Source: CATOSP01 sp965204715
GTDB taxonomy: Bacteria > Chloroflexota > Dehalococcoidia > Lucifugimonadales > UBA3495
Direction: 5' to 3'
NCBI GenBank assembly: GCA_965204715.1
Contig: OZ242009.1
Coordinates: 1,922,001-1,986,000, forward strand
DNA length: 64,000 bases
In this document: one piece after another, positions 33,250 through 41,189 of the stretch
Position numbering within the stretch: position 1 is the first letter of the stretch
How the letters are laid out: each line of letters opens with the position of its first letter
Program-made: the position numbers and the translations under genes
The notes under the pieces: generated by a model
Seen by the model: the letters and a program-made list of their open reading frames with translations, nothing else
Told to the model about the DNA's origin: nothing
The model's database searches: none

Positions 33250-35541
33250 TCAGCTCCCGCTTCCTATGCCAAGCTCCCGCAGGGCAACCTGGCTCTCCCT
33301 GGGCAGGGTCAGGCCCTGTGCCAGGGCGTCCTCGAATTTCCGGTATATTGAGGCCAGGTCGTCGGCTGCCGGGCGCTGCCCCTGCTCGCGGTTGGCGGCC
33401 AGTAGGGGCATGGAGTCGTATGCCTGGTCCACGTTCCAGTAGAAGCCCAGCACCCAGGCCAACTCCCGCTCGTCCGACGGAGGCGGAATGTCGTTCAAGT
33501 CGATAATGGAGTTGTGCACCTTGGTGTAGCGCAGGATGCCCGCCTTGTCCCGGGAGTCTCGTCCGTAGTAACGGCGGTGGCTGAGTTCTACGATCCGGCG
33601 ATTGTACTCCTGGGTCCCGTAAATCTCGCGGGGAATCCACTCCGAACGAAGGTCTACTACCTTCTCCCCCTGGCGGTTCACGACGGCCACGGCTATGTCC
33701 GAGCCGAGGGCCGGGTCATGCTCGAACTCCACTGCCTCCCGGAGCAGCGCCTCCTGGAGCATCAGGGTCAATTCCCGGGGAATCTTGCGGTAAAGTGCGC
33801 CGCTGGCTTCTTCGTTGGCGTCCGCACCCACGCCGCCGGTATTGAAGACGTAGTATTCCTGGGGCATTCCGCCTTCGTGTATCTGCTTCAGTATCTCGTA
33901 CATCAGGTTGGCGTTTTCATCTTCCAGACCGATGATGAACGGGTCGGAGAAATACTCGACGTAGGGACGCCCGATAGCGCCCACCGCCGCGCCCATCTGG
34001 ACCGCCTCGCCGTACATCAGCACCCGGATGTACTGCTCCAGGTTCACCCGGCGCAGGGGCGGTATCACGGTGTTCTGCCGCATCACCGCCTGCCAGAATA
34101 TGCGGTCAGTGTTCTCCATCGGAACGTGAACGCTGTCGTCCAGTTCCCCTCCGGTGATTTCCTCGATCAGGTGCCGTGTCCCCTTCCTGGCGATCAGCCG
34201 GGGACGGGACAGAGTCACGCGCATGTTTCGCACCGGATTTTGCAGATAGTCCGGCGTAGCGTGTTCCAAGTCCACTGGCACGTTTTCCAGGGTCTCCTGT
34301 TCGTTGGGCGCTTCCTTGGTGCCGCGGACAGCCTCGTAAGTTATGGGGTCCTCGGCTTGATTGAGACCGAATGGCATGGCGTAGAAGTTGTTCTCGGTCC
34401 CGTCGATCCCGTGAGTGATCCGCACGGTCTTCCCGCCGCGCGCTACCTCGACAGGGTCCTCCAGGCGCTGGAGCAGGATGATGTCGTCGTTCATGGGGAA
34501 GACGCCTTCGTTGGGGTCCTCCGCCAGGTTCAGATGCCCGGCAAGCTCGCTGTGCGCCAGTTCAATCATTATGGTCAGGGTGCTCTTGCCGTGCAGTGAC
34601 GGCCCGATGGTCAGCATGGCTGTGTTCTTCATGTTCCCGGCCAGGGTCTTGGCTCTTGCCAGGCTGAGAGCGGCTTGTATGGCCAGCCCCTTCTTCTGTT
34701 TCACCAGGAACATGGCTATGGAAAGGGGGCCCATCTTGTGCTCGCCGACATAGTCGAAGCCCAGGTGCAGGGACAGTCCCCTGGTGGGGGCCTTGAACAC
34801 CAGTTGCGGCAGTCCGGCCTCCCGGACGCGGGCAATCAGATCGTCGGGCAGCCCCAGGTCTTCCAGCCAGCGGGGAATGGAAACTTCCAGGATGTCCGGC
34901 GAATCGGTGAACTGCTCCTCCGGGAGATCGAAGGTCAGTTGCCGCCACATGATCGGAATCTGCATGTAGCGGGTGCCAAACAGCAGTTGGCGGGCGTGAA
35001 AGGAGCGGCCCGGAGCGTCGCATATCTGCCGGTCGGATTGGACAATTGTCTCCCCGGCCTCGAAGCTGCGCTTCATGTAATCGGTGATATATGGAATCAC
35101 CTCGGCGAAAAGGGACTGGTTCTCGGCGCTGAATGCCTCGGCGTCCCGGTTCCTGGAAAAGCCGTCCACCAGATACTGGGTCAGGTCCGGGCGTCGCACC
35201 ACTCCAAGCTGGCTGAAGAACGCCAGACCGCCGCTGTCGAGGCGCACAACCACCTCCGGCCAGGCGCGGCGGGCGGCCCGGCCCTCGGCGTTGGCTTCCG
35301 CGGATTCCTTCTCAACCTGCCGGGCTTCCTCGATGATCCGGTCCTGCTCTTCCCGGGGAAGGTCCTGGAGTATGGATACGTGGTCCAGGAGCCATTCGTT
35401 GGGCGGGTTGAAGAATTCGCTGGAGGTCGAATGACCGCCCCTGGCCACCCCAATCAGTTGGTCCAGGGCATCGGCGAAGTCCGGGTTAATCTCCGGGGCC
35501 TCAAGGGGGGATGACTGGCCCGGCTGGTGGTGCAGAGTCAT
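33250..35541 (-). CDS. Divergent PEPCK (ATP)-like protein
   Basis: 763 residues, well beyond the roughly 530 of ATP-dependent phosphoenolpyruvate carboxykinase. Alignment by eye to that family: FDYVGEHKMGPLSIAMFLV (kin to YAGEMKK), a P-loop GPSLHGKSTLT instead of GxSGTGKTTLS, an acidic MNDDIILLQ in place of the second metal site, then NTDRIFWQAVMRQNTVIPP and YVFNTGGVG near the C-terminus. The N-terminal 240 residues are extra. The nucleotide fold seems intact, but changed motifs make carboxykinase activity uncertain. It is divergent from the LLM oxidoreductase. Confidence 0.65.
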   Translation of the reverse strand: MTLHHQPGQSSPLEAPEINPDFADALDQLIGVARGGHSTSSEFFNPPNEWLLDHVSILQDLPREEQDRIIEEARQVEKESAEANAEGRAARRAWPEVVVRLDSGGLAFFSQLGVVRRPDLTQYLVDGFSRNRDAEAFSAENQSLFAEVIPYITDYMKRSFEAGETIVQSDRQICDAPGRSFHARQLLFGTRYMQIPIMWRQLTFDLPEEQFTDSPDILEVSIPRWLEDLGLPDDLIARVREAGLPQLVFKAPTRGLSLHLGFDYVGEHKMGPLSIAMFLVKQKKGLAIQAALSLARAKTLAGNMKNTAMLTIGPSLHGKSTLTIMIELAHSELAGHLNLAEDPNEGVFPMNDDIILLQRLEDPVEVARGGKTVRITHGIDGTENNFYAMPFGLNQAEDPITYEAVRGTKEAPNEQETLENVPVDLEHATPDYLQNPVRNMRVTLSRPRLIARKGTRHLIEEITGGELDDSVHVPMENTDRIFWQAVMRQNTVIPPLRRVNLEQYIRVLMYGEAVQMGAAVGAIGRPYVEYFSDPFIIGLEDENANLMYEILKQIHEGGMPQEYYVFNTGGVGADANEEASGALYRKIPRELTLMLQEALLREAVEFEHDPALGSDIAVAVVNRQGEKVVDLRSEWIPREIYGTQEYNRRIVELSHRRYYGRDSRDKAGILRYTKVHNSIIDLNDIPPPSDERELAWVLGFYWNVDQAYDSMPLLAANREQGQRPAADDLASIYRKFEDALAQGLTLPRESQVALRELGIGSGS

Positions 35542-35691
35542 TGTGTCGTCTCTTAAGGGGCCTTCCGCAGTATTTGGAGGACGGCTAAACCCGCAATGGT
35601 TGGGCGCGCCAGCCCGAAGCTACACTATCCTACATTGTTGCCGCATCCAAGTAAAGGCCAAGCAGCGCCAGCCATCCCCGCCGGGCAGGGC

Positions 35692-35716
35692 GTTATCCGG
35701 TTGAACGCCGGATAAC
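35692..35716. promoter_or_regulatory. Inverted repeat between divergent genes
   Basis: GTTATCCGG and CCGGATAAC, a perfect 9-base dyad with a TTGAACG centre. No T run follows. The 291-base gap 35542-35832 separates divergent genes and shows no other feature, so an operator is more likely than a terminator. Confidence 0.5.
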
Positions 35717-35832
35717 ATCCCTGTCAGGACAGCCGTGCCCCAGCCCCGGAACGCCTCGCAAGTGGTATCCTAAGCCGCGATGATCATGCCGTGGACTCCT
35801 CTCCCGGGAGCAACGAACAAAGGAGATTTAAC

Positions 35833-36861
35833 GTGAAGGTATTCGCGAGCATCCCCAGGGACGACATTGGCAAGATTCCAGACAGGGCGCGCTGGGTCGA
35901 AGACATGGGCTACGACGGCATCAACACCAACGAGGACTTTTCCAGCCCATTCATGGCCCTGACCCTGGCGGTGGAGCATACCGAACGGGTCTTGCTGGGC
36001 ACCTCCATTGCGGTGGTGTTCCCCGTGAGTCCCATGACGACCGCCTACATGGCCTGGGAACTCCAGAAGTATTCCCAGGGCCGCTTCCGGCTGGGTATGG
36101 GAAGCCAGGTCAAGGGCCACATCGAGCGGCGCTTCAGCACTCCCTGGAACGCGCCCGGCCCCCGGATGCGCGACTATGTCCTCTCCCTCAAGGCCATCTG
36201 GGACAGCTTCCAGAACGGCGGCCCCCTGCGCTTCGACGGTGAGCATTACAAGTTCAGCCTGATTACTCCCCACTTCAACCCCGGCCCCATCGACTACCCG
36301 CCGCCCAGGATATTCATCGCCGCCGTCGGCCCCTACATGTTCCGGCTGGCAGGGGAGCACTGTGACGGCGTGCTGCCCCACGGGTTTATGACCCCGAAGT
36401 ACATGGACGAGGTGGCGCTGCCCAACCTGGAAAAGGGCCTGAAGCGGTCGGGCCGCACCCTGAAGGACATCGAGATCAGCACGGGCGGTTTCCTGGTGAT
36501 GGGCGAGGACGAGGACGAACTGGGCGAGGCGTTCAACGCGGCCCGGCGGCGGATCGCATTCTACGCCTCCACCCGCACCTACAAGGGTGTTATGGACATC
36601 CACGGCTGGGGCGACGTGTGCCTGGAGCTGAACCGGCTGGCCGCTGCCGGCAGCTGGGACGAGATGCCCAAACTCATAACCGACGAGATGGTCGAGACCT
36701 TCGCCACCATCGGCACCTACGGCCAGATAGTGGACAGAGTGAGGGAGAGGTACGGCAGCTACGCCACCCAGATAGGCTTCTCCCTTCCGTCGGACACCCC
36801 GGCGGGGGAAGCCCGGCTCAAGGAGAAAATCCGGGAATTCCAGCAGATTGAATGCCGGTGA
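35833..36861 (+). CDS. LLM-class F420-dependent oxidoreductase
   Basis: TIM-barrel luciferase-like oxidoreductase; members of this group use coenzyme F420. WVEDMGYDGINTNEDFSSPF, GTSIAVVFPVSPMTTAYMAWE, SQGRFRLGMGSQVKGHIERR and FIAAVGPYMFRLAGEHCDGV are characteristic. GTG 35833 is preferred because AGGAG lies 7 bases before it; the frame extends upstream to 35791. 342 residues. It implies that the organism makes or imports F420. Confidence 0.9.
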   Translation: MKVFASIPRDDIGKIPDRARWVEDMGYDGINTNEDFSSPFMALTLAVEHTERVLLGTSIAVVFPVSPMTTAYMAWELQKYSQGRFRLGMGSQVKGHIERRFSTPWNAPGPRMRDYVLSLKAIWDSFQNGGPLRFDGEHYKFSLITPHFNPGPIDYPPPRIFIAAVGPYMFRLAGEHCDGVLPHGFMTPKYMDEVALPNLEKGLKRSGRTLKDIEISTGGFLVMGEDEDELGEAFNAARRRIAFYASTRTYKGVMDIHGWGDVCLELNRLAAAGSWDEMPKLITDEMVETFATIGTYGQIVDRVRERYGSYATQIGFSLPSDTPAGEARLKEKIREFQQIECR

Positions 36862-36870
36862 CCGTAGACC

Positions 36871-37022
36871 CAGGGCCTTTTCATTTTTCAAAGCGGGGCT
36901 TCTCTCTACCCCTTTCGTAAAAGGCAATTATCCACTGTCTCCCCCTTTCGTAGGGGATTTCGTCCGGTCACTCTGGGAGTCCGGGTCTGTATTGGCCTGA
37001 TTACAAGAATGAAAAGGCCCTG
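36871..37022. mobile_element. MITE-like element
   Basis: CAGGGCCTTTTCATT at 36871-36885 is exactly inverted as AATGAAAAGGCCCTG at 37008-37022. Outside them ACCGTAGACC (36861-36870) and ACCGTACACC (37023-37032) form a 9-of-10 direct repeat, as after a target duplication. The 152-base unit encodes no protein. It begins directly after the stop of the LLM gene. Confidence 0.65.
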
Positions 37023-37112
37023 ACCGTACACCAGTCTGTCTGGCCAAACGCAATCCCTATATGGTACAAGGCGTCCACTGTCAATATAATTGACAATGGA
37101 GAGGGAGACGAC

Positions 37113-37663
37113 ATGCCAACCCCCAACTTCACCGGCAAGTGGATGCAGTCCTACCTGACAATGCTGGTGATTATATTTTTGCCGCAATAGCGATGATGGC
37201 TTGCGGAGCGTCAGCCATGCCGGCGGAGTCTGAGTCCAGTGCAAGCCAAAAGCAATCGGAGCAATCCGGCCCTGCGTTGCCATTGGATGAGGCATCCGCG
37301 ATTTCGATTTTGCAAGCTTATTTGCAGGAGTGCATAAGAACAGGGATCCGTACGCCTACGCCATCTGAACAGGAGAAGCAATCGTGGTTGATGGGCCTAG
37401 CAACCGGAACCGTTGGAGACTTCGCTTGGTCAGCAAGCTATCACGGTATGACCGAAGGTCCCAAATCCTACGCTAGAGTCGGCCTTGGCAAGTATGAGAC
37501 ATGGCTTGTTATCGGGCCAGGCATTGATAGGCCGGATAGTGCATCAGTCGTTCCTGGGAGATGGAAGGTATACGCGGGAGTCAAGCAGGCCGAATATGTG
37601 GATGCCCCTGGTCGCCTGGCGTTACAAGCATACGATAACTACGGTGCCTTCCGTTGTTTCTAA
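37113..37663 (+). pseudogene. Putative lipoprotein, frame broken in the signal peptide
   Basis: ATG 37113 and its internal ATG 37143 open a frame with the hydrophobic run SYLTMLVIIF, ending at TAG soon after. The -1 frame continues with AAIAMMACGASA and then runs to 37663. Joined at TTTTT (37176-37180), they give a complete lipoprotein signal peptide ending at a Cys. The mature part (WLMGLATGTVGDFAWSASYH, then KVYAGVKQAEYVDAP) is unknown to me. The continuous frame alone could start at 37139 but would lack a proper signal. Confidence 0.5.
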
Positions 37664-37773
37664 CAAACCAGAGTTGGCATCAACCTAATAAGGAAGGGCA
37701 AAACAGACCAGGTGGGTAACTCGCGTCGAAACAATCGAGACGCGCGAGACGCTCAGCGAGGGCTTGACGGAAA

Positions 37774-38016
37774 GTGAGCAGTATTGTCGACAGGAGACCG
37801 GGGCGTCCAAGTCTTTGCAGAAGGCTGGGAGACCTTGCGGTACTTGAGCAGCCGCTGGCCTTCAAGATATTCGAGGTAGACCACATAATCCCCCGGGCCA
37901 GGGGCGGCGCGGACCACCTGGAGAACCTGCAACTGCTCTGCCCCAACTGCAACCGCATCAAGGGCGACCGGCCCCAGGAGTGGCTCATGGCAAGGCTCGC
38001 GGAAATGGCGGGGTGA
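37774..38016 (+). CDS. HNH endonuclease fragment
   Basis: FEVDHIIPRARGGADHLENL and LLCPNCNRIKGDRP give the His, Asn and second Cys pair of an HNH nuclease. The first zinc-binding Cys pair and the rest of the usual host protein (such nucleases or DNA methyltransferase fusions) are missing; the 30 preceding residues look random. Most likely the 3' remnant of a larger gene. Confidence 0.6.
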   Translation: MSSIVDRRPGRPSLCRRLGDLAVLEQPLAFKIFEVDHIIPRARGGADHLENLQLLCPNCNRIKGDRPQEWLMARLAEMAG

Positions 38017-38100
38017 GAGATGGAACCTGAGCTTCTGCCCGCATCAACGCCAGGAAGGGATGTAAGGTCCTTTTTTGATATTGCACCCAAGGAGGGAATC

Positions 38101-38427
38101 ATGGCAACCCTAGAAGATGTGGTCAACGTCTTAATCGAGCAAACCAAGAATGGCACGATAATATGGACCCCCAATAATTGGGACGAAGATGGAACCCCCA
38201 GGCGGTGGATGACATCTGATGAAACCAAACAGGCTTCCCTTTTTGACCTTATGGGTCACTCCGCAACACTAAATATGTTGCACGAGAAGCGATGGATTAC
38301 TCTCGGACAAGGAGGGGAAGTTCAACGTCTTGTCGATGCCGTAGCTTCAACAGCATATCGTAAAGGTACAACAAGAGACGAAGCCCTCCAGCAGGCCCTA
38401 TCCTCTCTGACCACCCCCCATCAATAA
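38101..38427 (+). CDS. Small hypothetical protein, 108 aa
   Basis: AAGGAGGG lies about 6 bases before ATG 38101, which decides the start against the longer frame from 38020. The protein begins MATLEDVVNVLIEQTKNGTI; it is soluble, with a central tryptophan cluster (IIWTPNNWDEDGTPRRWMT) and helical ends. No family recognised. It ends 4 bases before a membrane sORF. Confidence 0.65.
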   Translation: MATLEDVVNVLIEQTKNGTIIWTPNNWDEDGTPRRWMTSDETKQASLFDLMGHSATLNMLHEKRWITLGQGGEVQRLVDAVASTAYRKGTTRDEALQQALSSLTTPHQ

Positions 38428-38431
38428 GATT

Positions 38432-38599
38432 ATGGTCGCAATAGACCCGACTATCTTGATGGGAACTATCGGCGCAGTAGTAGTTGTCACGATTGCCATT
38501 GTCACAGGCGTCGCTAAGCTTTTTTTGCGTATAGGAAAGCTAGAAGGCAAGGTCGATAGCCTAGAGTCAAGGGTCAACGACCTAAATGCTAACCGCTAG
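38432..38599 (+). CDS. 55-aa membrane and coiled-coil peptide
   Basis: ATG 38432 to TAG 38599. Residues 8-28 form a transmembrane helix (TILMGTIGAVVVVTIAIVTG) and residues 33-52 a short coiled coil (RIGKLEGKVDSLESRVNDLN). This layout resembles small phage-type or toxin-like membrane peptides. It lies 4 bases after the preceding gene and is probably cotranscribed. Confidence 0.6.
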   Translation: MVAIDPTILMGTIGAVVVVTIAIVTGVAKLFLRIGKLEGKVDSLESRVNDLNANR

Positions 38600-38628
38600 G
38601 CGCGGTATTCAACTGGGAGCGGGAGGAC

Positions 38629-38769
38629 ATGACCGAGGAGGAGATTTACCAGTTCTTCCTCAAGCACGTGCCGACGGACAAGCTTGAAGCCTTCAAGGAT
38701 GTTTACAAGAAATGGCAGGCGGCGCCGCTGCCCGCTCCGTTTAGCTGGCTGGCATCCCGGTCACTGTAG
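38629..38769 (+). CDS. Possible 46-aa small ORF
   Basis: ATG 38629 with GGGAGG two bases too close upstream. The peptide MTEEEIYQFFLKHVPTDKLE is helical and charged, ending in a Pro-rich tail that overlaps the convergent efflux adaptor by about 29 bases. Could be the remnant of a larger gene. Confidence 0.25.
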   Translation: MTEEEIYQFFLKHVPTDKLEAFKDVYKKWQAAPLPAPFSWLASRSL

Positions 38770-41131
38770 GTCCTGCCACGGTTACGGGCGTGGCGTCGGT
38801 TAGAAGGTGCTGGCCGGAGACCACTACCTCATCCCCCGGCTGGAGACCGTCCAGGATTTCCCGGTACCGGTCGTTGGCCAGCCCGACGGCCACGGGCTTG
38901 AGATGGGCCACGCTGTCGCGCACCACGTAGGCGCTGGACTGGCTGCTGGAATTGAACACTGCCTCCTTGGGCACCAGCAGGGTGTCCGTCCGCTGGATTG
39001 ACACCGATACCTGACCCGAAACTCCGGGCCGCAGCGCCGTAGCGCCCGCCACGGGATCCATCTTCACCAGGAAGGTATGGCCGGTTGCTCCCGCGGTGGG
39101 TGCAACCCGGTCCACCGTCAGGCCAAGGGTCTGGTCCGGCACGGCCGGACTGGTGAATTCCAGGACACGGCCCTCTTCGACGCCGCCGATCATAGTCTCC
39201 TCGACCAGGAAGGAAACGACGACGTCGGTGGTGGCGACGGTGAAGACAGGGGTTTGGGGAGAGGCCATCGCCCCCACGGATAGCTGGTTCTCGGTCACGA
39301 TTCCATCGAAGGGGGCAACCAGCTTCATGTCCTCCAGTTGCTTCTCCACCAGGGCAACCTGCGCCTGCGCCTGCGCCAGACCTCCTTCCGCCACCTGGAT
39401 GCTGAGAGCGGCATAGGTCTCGTTGTTGGCGGCAAACTCGCGCTCGGCCGCCGCGATCTCCATCCGGGCCTTGGCCAGGGCCACGTCGTCGGGCTGCCGC
39501 AGCATTTCCAGCCTGGCATCTGCGGATTCCACCAGCCCCTGTGCCCATGCGACCCGGTCCCTGCCCTGGGCAACCGTATTGGAGTCCGGTTCCTTCAGTT
39601 CCATAAACCTCGCCTCGGCTGCTTGCAGGACGGCCTCGGCGGTTTCGACGCGGTCTTCCGCCAGTGTGATGGCCTGACCGGTGGGTTCTCGCAGCTCTGA
39701 CAAGCGGGCTTCGGCGGCTTCCAGGGCGGCCTTAGCCTTGGCGACATTCCCCTCTTTCCGCTCCATCGACCTGTCATCGGGGTTGGTCAACTCATCGTAT
39801 CCGGCCCTGGCTGAGTCCAGCCGCGACTGTGCCGCCGCCACGTTGCGGCGTGCCACCGCCACATCCTCGACAGCCGGGTCTTGCAGCTCTTCCAGCCGCA
39901 CCCGGGCCGACTCGAGGGCGAGACGGGCCTGAGACTCGTCCCAGATGACGGCCAGGATGCGGTCCGGGATAGATGCCGACGCGATGACCTGCCCCAGCAG
40001 CGCGGCCAATCGCTTCTCCTGGGCGGCAATCGTTGCTTTGAGTTCGGCGATCTGTTCAGGAGTCAGGGTAGTGTCCAGGCCGGGGTCACGGAGCCGGTCC
40101 AAGTTCTGTGACAGGTTGGTCCTGACCAGGTTCAGATCGGGCCATGGTTCGCCTATCGACCCCCTGGCCACTTCAGTGGCTATAGCCTGGGTCAACATCG
40201 AGTTGTCCTGTTCGGCCAGCGCCGAGGTCAAGACCTGCCGAGCTGAAGCCACGTCATTTTGCGCCTTGGTCAGCACATCGGCGGGCGGGTCAAGAAGCTG
40301 GGCCAGATTGGTCTCGGCGCTGGCCAGGTCACGCTCCGCGGCGTTCATCGCGCTTTCGGCAGCCCGCAGCGCGGCCGAAGTGGGGTCGTTGAGCTGGTCC
40401 AGGTCCGCCTGTGCGGAAGCCAGCGCCCGGCGGGCGGATTCAGCGGCGCTCCGGGCGGCCAGCAAGTCCGAACTGGTGGGGTTCTTCAGTTGGGCCAGGT
40501 GTATCCTGGCGCTGTTCAGGTTGTTGCGGGCCGCGACCACCGTGCTGGCGGCCGTTTCCAGGTCCGCCAGGGTTGGGTCAACCAGCCGGTCCAAGGCGGC
40601 TTGTGCGCCCCTTAACTTGCTCCGGGCGTCGGACAATACACTCTCCGCCATCTGAACATCGGACCTGGTTGGGTTCTGGAGTTGGGCCAGCTTGGCCTGT
40701 GCTGCGTCCAGCCGCGCCTGGGCAGCAGCCAGGTTCGGTCCCACCGCCGCCTTCACCTGGGACAGCTTGGCCTCGGCAATCGTGACCTTCGCCTGGGCTT
40801 CCTGCAACTTGGCGTCCAGCGCGCCGCGCTCAAGCTCACCCAGCACATCGCCCTTGCTCACCCTGGCGCCCACTCCCACGTCGAGGCGGGCCACCTGACC
40901 GGATGCCCGGGGCACGACGCCAACCTGATCGCTGGCGTCCACCCTGGCGGCGTAGGCCCGGTTGGTGGCAATCGAACCGGTCATGACCGGCGCGGTGACG
41001 ACAGACACCGACCGGTCCGCCGTGACATTGACTTCAGCGGCAGGCGCAGTACAGCCCGTCAAGGCTAAGGCGGCAAGCAGTAAGGTGAGGCCGAGGAGTC
41101 CAATGTGTAGGGGTCGCAGGAACTTTGCCAT
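38741..41131 (-). CDS. Efflux membrane-fusion lipoprotein with 32-residue repeats
   Basis: Periplasmic or extracytoplasmic adaptor of the HlyD/RND type, 796 residues. A lipobox ALTGC puts the lipidated Cys at about 27. The first lipoyl half is VGVVPRASGQVARLDVGVG near 70; the second half (VAPFDGIVTENQLSVGAMAS) and beta-barrel follow after about 590. Between them, at residues 153-280 and 418-577, lie at least nine exact 32-residue repeats, each starting [NDEQ]P and ending in a Leu-x-x-Leu helix. Typical adaptors have a simple coiled-coil hairpin; this one is greatly lengthened. Last gene of the efflux set. Confidence 0.88.
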   Translation of the reverse strand: MAKFLRPLHIGLLGLTLLLAALALTGCTAPAAEVNVTADRSVSVVTAPVMTGSIATNRAYAARVDASDQVGVVPRASGQVARLDVGVGARVSKGDVLGELERGALDAKLQEAQAKVTIAEAKLSQVKAAVGPNLAAAQARLDAAQAKLAQLQNPTRSDVQMAESVLSDARSKLRGAQAALDRLVDPTLADLETAASTVVAARNNLNSARIHLAQLKNPTSSDLLAARSAAESARRALASAQADLDQLNDPTSAALRAAESAMNAAERDLASAETNLAQLLDPPADVLTKAQNDVASARQVLTSALAEQDNSMLTQAIATEVARGSIGEPWPDLNLVRTNLSQNLDRLRDPGLDTTLTPEQIAELKATIAAQEKRLAALLGQVIASASIPDRILAVIWDESQARLALESARVRLEELQDPAVEDVAVARRNVAAAQSRLDSARAGYDELTNPDDRSMERKEGNVAKAKAALEAAEARLSELREPTGQAITLAEDRVETAEAVLQAAEARFMELKEPDSNTVAQGRDRVAWAQGLVESADARLEMLRQPDDVALAKARMEIAAAEREFAANNETYAALSIQVAEGGLAQAQAQVALVEKQLEDMKLVAPFDGIVTENQLSVGAMASPQTPVFTVATTDVVVSFLVEETMIGGVEEGRVLEFTSPAVPDQTLGLTVDRVAPTAGATGHTFLVKMDPVAGATALRPGVSGQVSVSIQRTDTLLVPKEAVFNSSSQSSAYVVRDSVAHLKPVAVGLANDRYREILDGLQPGDEVVVSGQHLLTDATPVTVAGPTVTGMPAS

Positions 41132-41189
41132 ATTCTGACCATCAGTCCTTCTTACAGGTTATTGGGCAATCCTTCGGGTATGCGTCTGC

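Noticed and set aside
33514..34599. 361-codon plus-strand frame
   Set aside because: Antisense to the PEPCK-like gene; no motifs.
35770..36927. 385-codon minus-strand frame
   Set aside because: Antisense to the LLM oxidoreductase.
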